Shown one piece after another: positions 37,887 to 50,332 of a DNA stretch of 64,000 bases. The notes beneath the pieces were generated by a model. That model was not told where the DNA came from, ran no database searches, and saw only the letters and a program-made list of their open reading frames with translations. The DNA is taken from assembly GCA_963920665.1 (NCBI GenBank), contig OY987273.1:10418501-10482500 (forward strand), read 5' to 3'. This DNA is from Straminergon stramineum (Eukaryota; Streptophyta; Bryopsida; Hypnales; Calliergonaceae). The position numbers and the translations under genes were made by a program. Position 1 is the first letter of the stretch. Every line of letters begins with the position of its first letter.

Positions 37887-39265
37887 GCATGGCTATAAGA
37901 AATTTGAGTGTACTTCATTTATATTGTATTTTTCCACATATCTTGCAATTGAAATGATATGAAGCACATGGATTAGAAGAAGTTATTGTTGTTACAAAAT
38001 ATAGGAGCATGCCTCATAAGTAAGAAGTATTGCGGATGGTACTAATACATATCTACAAGCTCTTGCCTTATATCTTACTATGGTAGTAGGCACATGACAA
38101 TGGAGCACATTTTCATTTACTATACTTCTACCCTTTTCCCATTTCTAGCCTATTTATTATCTATATGAAATTCCTTTTGGCTTGTCTTTTTTCCACCCTT
38201 TTTCCAATTCAATTGGGCTATTTTGTTAGTTTTGGGACTTTTCTTTTTTCACCCATTTTTTTAGTTGTCATGCATTTTTTAAATTTGTCTCTTATATTTG
38301 TTCATTTATCTTCCATTCCTTTTCCTTTCCCCCCTCCTATTTTTCCTTTATTTCCCATTTTTTTCCCCATTACTCTCCATTTCTTCCCTTTGCTTCCCAT
38401 AGTTTTTCTTTACTTCCCATTTTTTTTCCTTCCTCTTTTTTATTATTCCTTTACTTCTCCATTTTTTTTCCTTTCTCTCTTTTTTTATTCCTTTACTTCC
38501 CATTTTTTTGTGCAATCTTCTTAATTGTTATTCATTTGAGTCCTCACTTTCATCCTTTTGTGGATCATCTTTTTGTAGGACGTGTTTTGTCTTTGATAGT
38601 CTACTTATTTATCTAATTTTCTACAAATTCAAGCACCATGTCAACATGTGGCATTGAATTATAGCTACCCCTAAACTTCTTCTTTACAATTGAAAACACC
38701 CTTGACTGTAAACCTTACAAAGAATAATGACACACCCTAAACCACAATTATTTCTGGTAGTCATCTTCCCCTTATCCATAATATGACCACTCATCCTTCA
38801 CGTGACCACATGTACTAACGCATGTTAGAAATCCCAATCGATATGGCCTAAAGCCAAGCCAAGGCTATCCATGTTCATTTAAGCTATTCACAAAAATACA
38901 AGTGACTATTGGGAAAGTGATATGAGTGCACTATACCAAAAGTGGTTGGTATGTTTTTTGCCTTAAACACAAAAAAAATGGTTTAAATTTTGCATAGAAG
39001 TTAAAAAGCCTAAATGCATAGCACAAAATTTTTATGGCCAATAAAATCTAAAACCTCATGGCAATCCACGGTTACGGGGGACATAGTCATAGGTCACAAA
39101 ACTTACTATTTATAGTAAATTTTTGTTCTATTTTTGGATAAAATATAGTCCACATATTTTTTTTGGCAAATTTTTTCCCCAAAAAAGCTTTTGGAGGCTC
39201 ACCGCTCACAAGTTGATTGCTCCATGCTCAAATGCTAGCGTCGTTGGATCTAATGGCATTCCTTG
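37887..39265 (+). mobile_element. 3' region of Mutator-like copy 2
   Basis: Non-coding tail homologous to 1859-3040. It contains a pyrimidine tract (38170-38520), a CACGGTTACGGGGGACATAG block (39067) and the last shared block GCTAGCGTCGTTGGATC (about 39235). The boundary is set by loss of similarity with copy 1. Confidence 0.5.
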
Positions 39266-39404
39266 CCTGGCTATTTTCCAGGGCACGGATCATCTTCTAG
39301 ATGATTCTAGATGATTTCCTAGGGCTTTGGAGAAGAACATGCTGCCGTTGTTATGAATAGTTCTATCATGCACTATTGTTGGTTACAAAGAGGTCCTGTA
39401 TCTT

Positions 39405-39692
39405 ATGCAAATGGATTGCACTCAATCGTCTTATAAGAATCCAACTCAACCAAATAAGCCTTATTTCTTGAAGGATTTGACAACCTTGGTTCCCATGGAG
39501 GAAGTAGATTCTGTAGACAATGTGCTCTTGATTGATGATAGTCCAATGAAGAATCTATTGAATAATTCTCACAATCCCATTCATTCGCAAACCTGGTCTA
39601 GTGATGAGTTTGACAACTTCTTGAATGCATGCTTATGGCCTTGGCTCGACGATCTTTTGACATCAAACAAAGTTGAGCTGGTTTATGTCTAG
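39405..39692 (+). pseudogene. FCP1/NIF-like phosphatase domain fragment
   Basis: A 95-codon frame with KPYFLKDLTTL followed by VDNVLLIDDSPMKNLLNN and NPIHSQTW. The LIDDSPxKN...NP pattern is characteristic of the C-terminal half of FCP1/NIF-type HAD phosphatases, where the Asp pair contributes to Mg2+ binding. The N-terminal DxDx(T/V) part is absent. Upstream codons carry stops, and the frame begins shortly after the end of Mutator-like copy 2. It is a partial relic; a related one is at 61605-62260. No host gene function is claimed. Confidence 0.55.
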
Positions 39693-40998
39693 GCTAACCC
39701 ACTTTTCAATTGTTAGATGCCGAAGGATTCACTAGGCAGTCTTGGAAATTGCATTTTGAAGGGAAGTTTGTAGGCCTAGTACTCATGTCGGGAAGATATC
39801 ATCTAGAGATTTCTAGATGAGGAATTCCAAGGCATTCTTACAAATCACTCTACTTCTACAGATGTACATAGGAATGGGAATAGTGACTCTAATATTCTTG
39901 AACATATTGTAAATATAGGGAATGCTCTTTCTTTTACCTTTAGCACCATAACTATTGTATATTCTTGAAAGACAAGGATTGTAATTTTATTGCATGTAAA
40001 ATTGTAGGTTCATTTGTCAATTACTATTTGGTAGTTGGCATTGCAAGTGAACATATGTAGTTTTCATTTGGGTAGTTTTTATGTGGATCTCTAATAAAAG
40101 ATACATTTTCATGCCAACACTTTTTTTAGTCTATATTTTGAAGAATCCTTTGCAATTGAAATAATTTACGTATTGTATTGAATCATTAGGTCAGTAATGC
40201 AAAAAGATAGCACTTATGGTACAAGACCCCCTCAGGTTTTTGGTAACTTGCAAATGACATTGAAATTCTAAAGTTTGCTTTGTAGTCTTCCTGCTCGTTT
40301 TGTAGTAAATGCGGTTCGGGGTACCATTTGTGTAAGAGCCTTGTTTGGTGTGCCACAGTCATTTATCATAAATTCTATTTTATAGGTTATTTGGAAATCT
40401 CCCATTGTTTTTAGTTCATTTGTCATGCATTTGGAAGTTGTCTACAATTGATTATGTGTTGAGGTGGGTCTTTGCATAGGGGGTGGTCATTGTACTAATG
40501 GGTCCTTTGTGCATTGAATGTGCTATCTCTATTACTAAACAAAATACGTACTTGGAAAGCTTTGGATATTTGGTTTGATTGTGCTAGGACGCGCTGCCAT
40601 TGGTATCTAGTCAAGGATGAATACTTAAAAATTGGAAGACCTCCTTCAATTTATTCTTCCAAAATATATAGTCACCAGGCTATTTGTTGTTCAAGGATGT
40701 GATTTATCGGACAAGTCGGATCCGTATTCTAATAGGAAGGAGTTCTTTAGAGAACTCTTTAGTAGGGATGCAATGTGCAATTTGCTTAGGAATCACATTG
40801 TTGTGTTCATTGACATTAATCCACTAAACATGCTCTAGAGGTCTATAATACTCCTACATGTTCGTATTAGAGATATCTGCATTCTAGAGATCAAGTAGAC
40901 TAGCTTCAGAACTCTAAGCAATGGAAGGCACATGCCTATTTCTTTGTGTCTCTAAGCGAATATTTATGGGTGAATCCACCTTACTTCAGAAGACAAAT
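39693..40998. other. no supported gene
   Basis: The frame after the phosphatase-like fragment continues with stops for a few hundred bases (ANPLFNC, MPKDSLGSLGNCIL) and may be its degraded tail. A short plus-strand frame at 40514-40702 is not recognised. Confidence 0.3.
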
Positions 40999-41000
40999 GT

Positions 41001-41265
41001 CTTTGTGTATGAACTTGTGAAAGAATGTGGAGGGGATGGCATGTGAAGATCTCCAGATCTCCCATTCCTAAGTTTTATTTTGGAATTGTCTTCTGTGTAT
41101 GAACTTGTGAAAGAAAGTGGAGGAAAGGGCATTTGAAGATCTCTAGATCTCCCATTCCCAAGTTTTGTTCTTGAATTGTCTTTTGTGTGTGAACTTGTGG
41201 AAGAAAGTTGAGGGATGGCATTTAGAGATCTCCAAATCTCCAATTTCAAAATTAAGTATTGGAAA
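41001..41265. repeat. 90-bp tandem repeat, three units
   Basis: Units begin GAACTTGTG at 41011, 41101 and 41191, exactly 90 bp apart, and each contains an AGATCTCCAGATCTCC-type block. The third unit is truncated. Because 90 is divisible by three, the minus strand stays open through the array (40986-41249) with a 30-residue period; there is no other sign that it is translated. Confidence 0.85.
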
Positions 41266-42138
41266 TCCGATGTTTGATGGAGGAACTGAATGCCTCTACA
41301 TCATCATGTAGATGTTTTAGAATATGAATGCTCATTGCTTATATACAATCTATAGTTTTTAAGAGCTAATTTTTGCTATTCTTTTATATGAAGATATCTC
41401 CAAATGGATTGATTAATTATATATAAATATAAGCAATCTTTATGTTTGCATTGCTAAAATATGTTATCTCATAAAGCTCTTAGTATATTTATAGGCTCTA
41501 TCAAATAGAGTCCTTCCTACTTCAAATGTCATTGCGGTCTCAAATGCATCATAATGTAGGTAGTTTTTATTTGGAGATCTTTTGAAGAAAAGTCCGAAAT
41601 TCCCCCTAAAGTCCAAAAGCAGTTAAATGTAGCCATTTGTCTAGTGAGGGCTTTTTAATCTTGATAGGAACCGTGAAACAATAGTTCTTGCTTATGTGAG
41701 GCTTTATCAGGAGATCTCCCATTGCTGAACATGGTACTCACAGATATCATTATGGATGATGTTTAGAAGTACATATTATAAATGTTTTTGTAAATTGTTG
41801 AGCAAAATTTCTTGTAAAAAGATAAAATTTTAGGATCCCAAATATCATTGACTATGGAGATTTAGTATTCCCATACTTTTAGATAAATCATTGTAAATGT
41901 TCATTTGATAGCAATGATAGATACTATATAGAACCCTATGTAGGATACGAGGATGGCTTTCTTCAAGGGATAGTATACCCTAAACCTAGGAAAAACCATT
42001 GTAAATTGTTGCAATCCTCATACCAAAGGACATGATGTTCAAGAAAATCCATGACTATTACAAACCAAGTAGTCAAAGTACCTCATCTTTGTCAATTGTA
42101 TTGGTCTTGTAAGTCGTTTACCTAGAAACATGAAGGCA
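41266..42138. other. no supported feature
   Basis: AT-rich DNA without a coding frame or repeat that I can support. Confidence 0.4.
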
Positions 42139-42369
42139 TGGTAATTAAAGAATGAAGTGGATGCTAAGCTTTGATTGGATCTAGGCAAGTAAGTTGTAGA
42201 ATTAGAAATATCTAAGCATCATTGTAAGCATTTTCATAAACAACAATCCAAACAAAAACATCAAGATTGCGATTTATGCGAATGTTGAGTGGTGTCTAGA
42301 TTTTTTTTTCTATGACTTCCTTGCCTAGATCCAATCAAAACTCAGCATCCACTTCATTCTTCAATCACC
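42139..42369. repeat. imperfect inverted repeat, about 53-bp arms
   Basis: Arm 1 (42139-42193) contains AAGAATGAAGTGGATGCTAA and TTGATTGGATCTAGGCAAG. Arm 2 (42317-42369) is its near-complement, CTTGCCTAGATCCAATCAAA and CAGCATCCACTTCATTCTTC. The spacer is about 123 bp. It could fold into a long hairpin: a small foldback element or a hairpin RNA source. No flanking duplication was identified. Confidence 0.65.
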
Positions 42370-44876
42370 TTGCCCTTGTCTTCCCAAGCAATCTACTTGT
42401 AGTGTCCAACACAATTGACGCATGGAGATGAGGAACTTTGCTACCAAAAATGTAATAGTAGGCCATGTTTGTACAAACATTTGTTGATAATAAATATAAA
42501 TGTAATATTTGGTTATTTGATTATTTTGTGTCATTTATTGGGTTACAATTCACATTTATTGCATGATGTTTTGAAATTTTGAATTTCTTCACAAGTTTTG
42601 TATGTGATTGTTTTGCTTTCTAGTGTTTAGGGATCCCATAATCTTCTTGCATTAATAGTATATAGTACTTCTAAAACTCTCATTTTAGTCAAAAACTCTC
42701 ATTTTAATGAATATGATTTTACATATAGAGGAAAACATCGGGGGATTTCACCACCTCTTTAATTCTAGACTATTGAAAGTTCAAAAGTAGTTAAATATGG
42801 CATAATTGGTTGTTTAGCCATCTTCCTCAAGATCCACAACTGCCAACACAGTCGTGATTTTCTTCTTGACCACCTTTTGCAACTTGTACACCATGTCATT
42901 TCTAGTGATATGATGGTCTTTTGGAGGCATAATAAACTTCATTGCACAAATATGGGCACCATACATATAAGCCACATGGAAATCCCTTAAAAGCACATAA
43001 GAACTGTTAGCCACACCCCATGTCTAATAGTAATGTCAGCACCTCGAACATCTCCTTTCTAAAATTCAGTGTTCTACTTACAAGTAAAATTAGCCTTAGC
43101 GTGATGCATAGGCTTTGTAACTTAGATGAGCTAGAAGTCTTGTCCCTCATTATTGCTTGCACCTACATTAACAACAAAATTATCATTGATTTCAAGAGTA
43201 GGAGCCATTAGCTCTCCATCATCTCCTCATTGCCAAATGCCATCCCAATTGTCAACCATTGCACTTCTTGCAAATTCCATGTGAGTTGGTTGCAAATACT
43301 TTGCTTCCTACTCTCTTACATGTCTAGTACACATTCACACTTCTTGACCATTGGTTGTCAATACAAAATGCACAAAAACAAGCCAAGGGCTTGACCATAA
43401 TTTAAGACATCTACTTCTTATTTGTTGCCATAATTGAGTGAATTTTTTGAATCCCATAAACAACATCACATTCATGACTATTATCTCAAAGACACTAGAC
43501 ACTAGACTCTAGTATTTCCCAAAAATATCGTCTCATTGGCTTCGTCCTACCAAAGTAAGTAGTCTCCATCCTCTGAGCTAAGTGAGCTTGCAAGTAAACT
43601 ACATCATTTGTACATTGCAACTTCACACTATGAGACTTCAATTGCTCTCTTTGAATGAAAGGCTTCACAACTACCCCTACTCCAAGACCTTTGCCATGAC
43701 CACTAGCTACCAAAGAAGCTCCAAAGCATTGAGTAGCCATTTTTCATTTTTTAGATACAAAATACCAAGGCCTACTAGACTTAAATTGATTAGCACATCC
43801 ATCCCTCCACACCCAATGTTGCTTTGGCACAAATCCAAATCTAAAAATGTGATCCCAATGCAACCTAAAGCAATATTGGATGAACTTATAATCATAATGT
43901 TTATCATCACGAATATAAAAATGGTACTTGGTCAGTATAAAAGTTTCAGGATCAAAAAGGTCCTTATCTCAATTGTAATGATAAATGATTTGGACAAAAA
44001 TGCTCATGTGATATGAGTTCCAATGCATGCTTTGCACCAATGTTGAATCTCAAACTTGTAGTTCTCAACATAGTCAACAATAGACACTATTGTGTCTTCA
44101 AGGAATGACTTGCAAGAGCATTTGAAGTACTGATCCTCCCACCTAGCTACAAAGTTGTGAGTAACAAAAGACTAAAGCTTAGGCTTAAAGTAATCCAAAA
44201 AGACATTAGATGTGGTCTTCTTGTAGACCAAGTTTAGCTTTTTCAAGACCTTTCCCTTTTTGGAAATAGTTTCTTCCAAAGCAAACCTCCTCCAATCCAT
44301 TAACTTACTCTCAAACCCTTCAAACTCATCAAAACAAATTGGTAGAATGTCTACCCCACAATTTTTGCACTCATACAAGCATTTATTAGGATGCCATTCT
44401 TCAAATTCCCTTTGGAACATACTATAGATTCCCATAAGTCAATCAAACCTTCACACTAAATGATACAAGACTCACATTTCTCATCTATTGATTATTTGAA
44501 TGGTCACAATGTAGAGTTAGAACTTACCTCCTCACATGTTGTGAGAGATTCGTAGCTCATTCACCTCAACATGATAAATACAACAAGTATTCTATTCTCT
44601 GAACCTCTAACAAAAAAGCTTCAACATTCAAATGCCTCTTTGCCACTAAGGACCTCAGGGAAGGGTACTACAAACCGAATGTACAATTGTGTCTATAAAA
44701 CCAGCTCTGCAAAACATATTAGTACATGTTCACATCATGATGTCCATTCCCATGAAAAAACTTCCACAACTTAGTATATTTAAATCACTATACTAGAATT
44801 GTGTATTAGAATGCAATCCAATCTTGATGTCAATGTACTTCAAATGAAAGTACTCTTAGTATTTTACAATAGCTAG

Positions 44877-45040
44877 ACTTCAAAGTGCTCATACTATGCT
44901 TTAGGGTACATATACCGAACTTCAAAGCACTCATACTGCAACTCAAAGTACTCATTTTGAAATTTCAAGTATTAATATGGGACTTCTTGGTGCTCATACT
45001 ACAATTCAAATTACTCATTTTTTACTTCAATTCCTGGATG
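44877..45040. repeat. degenerate 20-bp minisatellite (CTTCAAAGTRCTCATACT)
   Basis: About six imperfect units of ACTTCAAAGTGCTCATACT type at a period of roughly 20 bp. Repeated in the right duplicate at about 46918-47085, where it creates a spurious Leu/Ile-rich frame (46926-47153). Confidence 0.65.
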
Positions 45041-45856
45041 TGACTTTAGAATATTCAATTGGAACTTCCAACAACTTAGTAAGAATCAAGACTTCATAGT
45101 ACTTATATAACATTGAACATGGTGAGACTAGTATAGTACAACACTTGCATTTCCTACACTCAACAATACTCAAGAGGACTTTAGATGATAAATCGATGTA
45201 GATAATATACATCAATACAACTTTGCACTTTGTCTTGGATCTCTCATGACACTTCCTACATAGAACTTAGACATGCAATTGACTCTAAAGTCAAGCATGA
45301 ATAGACCCCTAAGTGTATTACAATGTGGTTTGGGGTCGAATTTACCTATGTTTCTTGTAGGTATGTGTCGGCTTTGTTTCATAAACACCTAGTGAGAGCA
45401 CTTATGGGTTACATCCTTCTTATTTGGTAATACTTGACTTTCTCCCACCCACACTCAATGATAAACTTGCCCTCTTCATTGTTGACACCATTTGTGCACT
45501 TCTTCCACACATTAGCATGCATACAAACACCTAGTTTCTATTCATCACTTCATGCCCAAATGGTTGTTATGAGGTTGTAGTGGTGAATTCTTGATCTCTT
45601 GCTATTGTCTCATCATGAATGGCCTGTCCAAAACTCAGTGTAGCATCTAAAATTGCATAAATTGTTGCCAACATGGTTGCACTACTTCCTTTCTTCACAA
45701 GCTCTAAATAGGCTGAAACTCCCTTATGACCTCTTCATACACTACCACCTCCTTGAGGTAAAATGATGATAGATGATAATTACAAACTCCTTGTGATTAG
45801 AACTCTATGTAGGACTGATCTCCTATTTTTTAGCCTTGGAGCAGTATCCAAGGTTT

Positions 45857-45932
45857 CACTAGTAGAAAACTATGTTACAATGAACAAAATTGTCATCTAG
45901 CTTTTGTTCATTACAACAATTATCTTCTAGTG
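45857..45932. mobile_element. short CACTA-type MITE (left duplicate)
   Basis: A 76-bp palindrome starting CACTAGTAGAAAAC and ending TTATCTTCTAGTG, with inner arms AATGAACAAAA and TTTTGTTCATT. Flanks TTT and ATT match at 2 of 3 bases. The same element appears at 47918-47995 in the duplicate. Confidence 0.7.
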
Positions 45933-46648
45933 ATTGAACTAATAAATTCAACGATTCCAAGTGCACCCCTATACTCCTCCCTCTCTACATCTAGTCTCTT
46001 CAAGTTGTCGTGAAATTGTGGTTGTCTAGAAAGCACAAGGCTTCTGGTTGCTGATATATTGTTTTTCTTTTATCAATAATACAAATATCAATTTATTTAT
46101 TTATATAAATATCACCTACTCTCAAATTCTTACACAAGCTTAAACCTTGAAACTTGACGATACATGGTAGTACTTGAATCTAACGCTCTTGGCTATTGCA
46201 CTCATGACAGTTCTAAGTCAACACCAAATGTACCACTACCAATTTGCTTAGCCTCTCTATCCCCTTCTAACATCATATATAGATATAGATAGATATAGAT
46301 ATTAGTATATCTCATATCTCCTACTTTAACCCTATCTTATATATCTTTTAATTGCCCTCCTTTGCCTTTATAATATTGGTTTTAGTATATTAATAAACTA
46401 AAAGCAATTAGAAAACTAAGCTACTAATAAATACTATCAATTGACCTTTGAATTAACCCTAACTTGTAATTATAGAACTAATATTAAATATATAGATGCC
46501 TAATTTTAATTAATAGACAGCCCATATCATGACAATACTCACCTAATGAACCCTCTCAACCATTGTCTCCAAAGTGTCATCTAAATGACACTCTACCATT
46601 GTTACAATGGCATTTGTTCTAACATGTCAACTTTGTGACAAGGCTTTT

Positions 46649-46848
46649 NNNNNNNNNNNNNNNNNNNNNNNNNNNNNNNNNNNNNNNNNNNNNNNNNNNN
46701 NNNNNNNNNNNNNNNNNNNNNNNNNNNNNNNNNNNNNNNNNNNNNNNNNNNNNNNNNNNNNNNNNNNNNNNNNNNNNNNNNNNNNNNNNNNNNNNNNNNN
46801 NNNNNNNNNNNNNNNNNNNNNNNNNNNNNNNNNNNNNNNNNNNNNNNN
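46649..46848. other. assembly gap, 200 N
   Basis: Exactly 200 unspecified bases, a round number typical of a scaffold gap of arbitrary size. Frames spanning it are artefacts. Confidence 0.99.
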
Positions 46849-48750
46849 GAATGCAATCCAATCTTGATGTCAATGTACTTCAAATGAAAAGTACTCTTAG
46901 TATTTTACAATAGCTAGACTTCAAAGTGCTCATACTATGCTTTAGGGTACATATACCGAACTTCAAAGCACTCATACTGCAACTCAAAGTACTCATTTTG
47001 AAATTTCAAGTATTAATATGGGACTTCTTGGTGCTCATACTACAATTCAAATTACTCATTTTTTACTTCAAATTCCTTGGATGTGACTTTAGAATATTCA
47101 ATTGGAACTTCCAACAACTTAGTAAGAATCAAGACTTCATAGTACTTATATAACATTGAACATGGTGAGACTAGTATAGTACAACACTTGCATTTCCTAC
47201 ACTCAACAATACTCAAGAGGACTTTAGATGATAAATCGATGTAGATAATATACATCAATACAACTTTGCACTTTGTCTTGGATCTCTCATGACACTTCCT
47301 ACATAGAACTTAGACATGCAATTGACTCTAAAGTCCAAGCATGAATAGACCCCTAAGTGTATTACAAATGTGGTTTGGGGTTCGAATTTACCTATGTTTC
47401 TTGTAGGTAATGTGTCGGCTTTGTTTCATAAACACCTAGTGAGAGCCACTTATGGGTTACATCCTTCTTATTTGGTAATACTTGACTTTCTCCCACCCAC
47501 CACTCAATGATAAACTTGCCCTCTTCATTGTTGACACCATTTGTGCACTTCTTCCACACCATTAGCATGCATACAAACACCTAGTTTCTATTCATCACTT
47601 CATGCCCCAAAATGGTTGTTATGAGGTTGTAGTGGTGAATTCTTGATACTCATGCTACTTGTCTCATCAATGAATGGCCTGTCCCAAAACTCAGTGTAGC
47701 ATCTAAAATTGCATAAATTGTTGCCAACATGGTTGCACTACTTCCTTTCTTCACAAGCTCTAAATAGGCTGAAACTCCCCTTATGACCTCTTCATACACT
47801 ACCACCACCTTTGAGGTAAAAATGTGATCTAGATGATAATTACAAACTCCCTTGTGATTTAGAACTCTATGTAGGACTGATCTCCTATTTTTTAGCCTTG
47901 GAGCAGTATCCAAGTTTCACTAGTAGAAAACTATGTTACAATGAACAAAAATGTCATCTAGCTTTTGTTCACTACAACACAATTATCTTCTAGTGATTGA
48001 ACTAATAAATTCAACGATTCCAAGTGCACCCCTATACTCCTCCCTCTCTACCATCTAGTCTTCTACAAGTTGTCGTGAAAATTGTGGTTGGTCTAGGAAA
48101 GCACAAGGCTTCTGGTTGTGATAATATTTGTTTTTCTTTTATCAATAATACAAATATCAATTTATTTATTTATATAAAATATCAACCTCTCAAAATCTTT
48201 ACACTAAGCTTTAAACCCTTGAAACTTGGACGATACATGGTAGTACTTGAATCCCTCTCAAGTTTGGCTATTGCATCATGACAAGTTCTAAGTCAAAACC
48301 CAAATGTAACCCCCTAACAATTTGCTTATTGCCTCCTCTCATATCCCCTTCCCTATCATCATATAGATATAGATAGATATAGATATATAGATATATATCT
48401 CATCTCTCCTACTTTAACCCCCTATCTTATATATCTTTTAATTGCCCTCCCTATTGCCTTTATATATTGGTTTTAGTATATTAATAAAAGTAAAAGCAAT
48501 TAGAAAAATACAAGCTAACTAAAAAAATAACTATCAATTGACCTTTGAATTAACCCTAACTTGTAATTATAGAACTAATATTAAAATATATAGATGCCTA
48601 ATTTTAATTAATAGACAGCCCATATCATGACAATACTCACCTAATGAACCCTCTCAACCATTGTTCTCCAAAGTGTCATCTAAATGACACTCTCTACCAT
48701 TGTTACAAATGGCATTTGTTTCAACATGTCAACTTTGTGACAAGGCTTTT
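46849..48750. repeat. right copy of probable false assembly duplication
   Basis: 1902 bp beginning with the first base after the gap and matching 44809-46648 throughout. It ends at CAAGGCTTTT, the same word at which the left copy meets the gap; unique sequence follows. This copy keeps the transposase-like exon open, so it is probably the more accurate one. Confidence 0.85.
47918..47995. mobile_element. short CACTA-type MITE (right duplicate)
   Basis: Same element as at 45857-45932, 78 bp here. It lies just 5' (in minus-strand terms) of the start of the exon at 47913. Confidence 0.7.
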
Positions 48751-48950
48751 CTTGCTTTTCATAATGCCTTTTGGAATTCTTCAACAACATAGTCTAATCT
48801 TAGTTGCATTTGTGACTTTTGGACATAGAACACAATATTCATTAAAATGAGAGTTTTCCAATGAATTGGAAGTCCATGAAGGCAACTATTAATCCAAAGG
48901 TGTACTAAAAAACACCAGGGAATTGTATAAAACAAAAGCAAAAATAGCTA

Positions 48951-49700
48951 TTGAATATGAAAGATCATATGGATTCCTGGAAAGATGACAAATATCGTAA
49001 AAATTTGTATTTATTGTCAAACTTGATTGATTGGGAAGATTACTTGAAAATTTTTTATTTTTTATTCACAAATAGTATGATGAGTGAATATATAACTATC
49101 ATAAAAGTGCTTCACTCCAGCACTATGTCCTACATAATATTTGCACAATGCTTTCATATATGTAGAATATACTCTAACTCTACAATTTGAACAAATTCTA
49201 CATGTGTGATTTACTCTTGAGCATCTCCATTGCTTTCAATATCTTGGGCCCTCTACTGTAGCCATTATCATTTTTCTTGTAGTCGCATAGCCCTTTTAGC
49301 CTCTAAACCTATATAAACTTCCAGTCCCATGCATCAAGACATAAAGAAGCACATCGGCTCAGTGGTACACCATCATGTGTCTTTGTCTTTTGTACACCTA
49401 GTGATCTTGTACGTGGATGCGGAAGTGTTGGTGAATGGGAAGGGATGTGAATCATCTTCCGATGTGATCCTTTGGGCACCGTAGACCTCATCACCACCAA
49501 GATATTGAAGGTCCAACGTCGTTGTACAACTTCCTTTGTGGCACTCTCTCAAAGGCAGAAGGCTCAATTCGCAAGATGTTAAGAACTCTAGACTGAAGAG
49601 GTGAAGGAGAGAAAGATTTAGGGAGACGAGGAGCTCCATTTGGTGGATTGTCGACTATACCATCTTTTATGGGCTTGGTAGAGAAGTCCATTGTAGAATT
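48951..49700 (-). pseudogene. possible 5' exons of the neighbouring pseudogene
   Basis: Minus-strand frames at 49491-49691 (start MDFSTKPIKDGIVDNPPNG, a plausible N-terminus) and a downstream stretch near 49200-49300 reading DYKKNDNGYSRGPKILKAME suggest coding ancestry. They lie upstream of, and on the same strand as, the transposase-like pseudogene. The link is only positional. Confidence 0.25.
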
Positions 49701-50332
49701 GGTAGTTGCTGTCGAGTAAAGAAAGTTCCCAATACTAAGGATTACATTCTAGCCATACTCCAAAAGGTATCATCCAATGTTGCGCATAGAAGGATGGCTC
49801 CATGGGGCACATAAGGCATGGAAAAGAACCCTTGAAAAAATAATACACTTAGAGCAAATTCAAACAAATATCGAAGAAGAATCACATGTTAAGTACTACC
49901 TAGACACATACACAAATTGCCCACAATAAGTAATGAATGAAACACATATAAAATTGAGTCGACCTAATCCATAGCACAAGGTATGAATTCTTAAAGCATT
50001 TAGTTTGTTTTTTACAAGAAAGATCTTTACAAGATAAAAAACAACATCACGCCAAATATATATACATCCAAACACAATGCAAGCTAAAATCAAAAGTAAA
50101 AGCGGCCACTCTCTAATTTCCTAAAAGCTCAAAAGGACCTAAATTAGACATCTCAAAGCGAGGACCTATCTCAAACTAGTAGACAATCGGACCACTTCTA
50201 TAAGCTTGTTATATTCTCACCAATTCTACTTGTCACAAATCATCCAACACCCCATCTTTCCTAAACTGTTACCATAAAACGATTTCAAGCCTTGATCTCA
50301 AGCAATATGAAGACGCCTAAGCCATGGAAGGA
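49701..50332. other. no supported feature
   Basis: AT-rich spacer up to the target duplication of element D. No coding or repeat structure recognised. Confidence 0.4.

Larger units (their letters stand above)
44809..46648. repeat. left copy of probable false assembly duplication
   Basis: 1840 bp nearly identical to 46849-48750. It ends exactly at the first N of the gap. Relative to the right copy it lacks many single bases in short homopolymers and has scrambled words near 46150-46320. The exon open in the right copy is frameshifted here, which suggests uncorrected sequencing error rather than biological divergence. Confidence 0.85.
42814..48941 (-). pseudogene. multi-exon transposase-like pseudogene
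   Basis: A minus-strand relic in several exons. One exon runs from about 47913 to 47392 (VFVCMLMVWKKCTNGVNNEE, then KWLSLGVYETKPTHYLQET), ending at a GTAAAT donor (47391-47386). The next starts after an acceptor at 44422-44423 and runs to about 42814, with CLYECKNCGVDILP, KLNLVYKKTTSN, FVARWEDQYFKCSC and IVDYVENYKFEIQ. These are followed by WRDGCANQFKSSRPW and LVASGHGKGLGVGVVVKPF, then a tail with LACFCAFCIDNQWS and YMYGAHICAMKFIMPPKDHH. DGxxxQFK and SGHGKG blocks are shared with a widespread eukaryotic transposase-like family. An upstream piece at 48759-48941 (QLRLDYVVEEFQKAL) may belong to it. Stops and one or more frameshifts make it inactive. The intron contains the assembly gap. Confidence 0.5.

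Noticed and set aside
46602..46913. Several open frames across the N gap
   Set aside because: They consist mostly of unknown bases and are artefacts.
46926..47153. 75-codon Leu/Ile-rich frame
   Set aside because: Produced by the 20-bp minisatellite; frameshifted in the other assembly copy.
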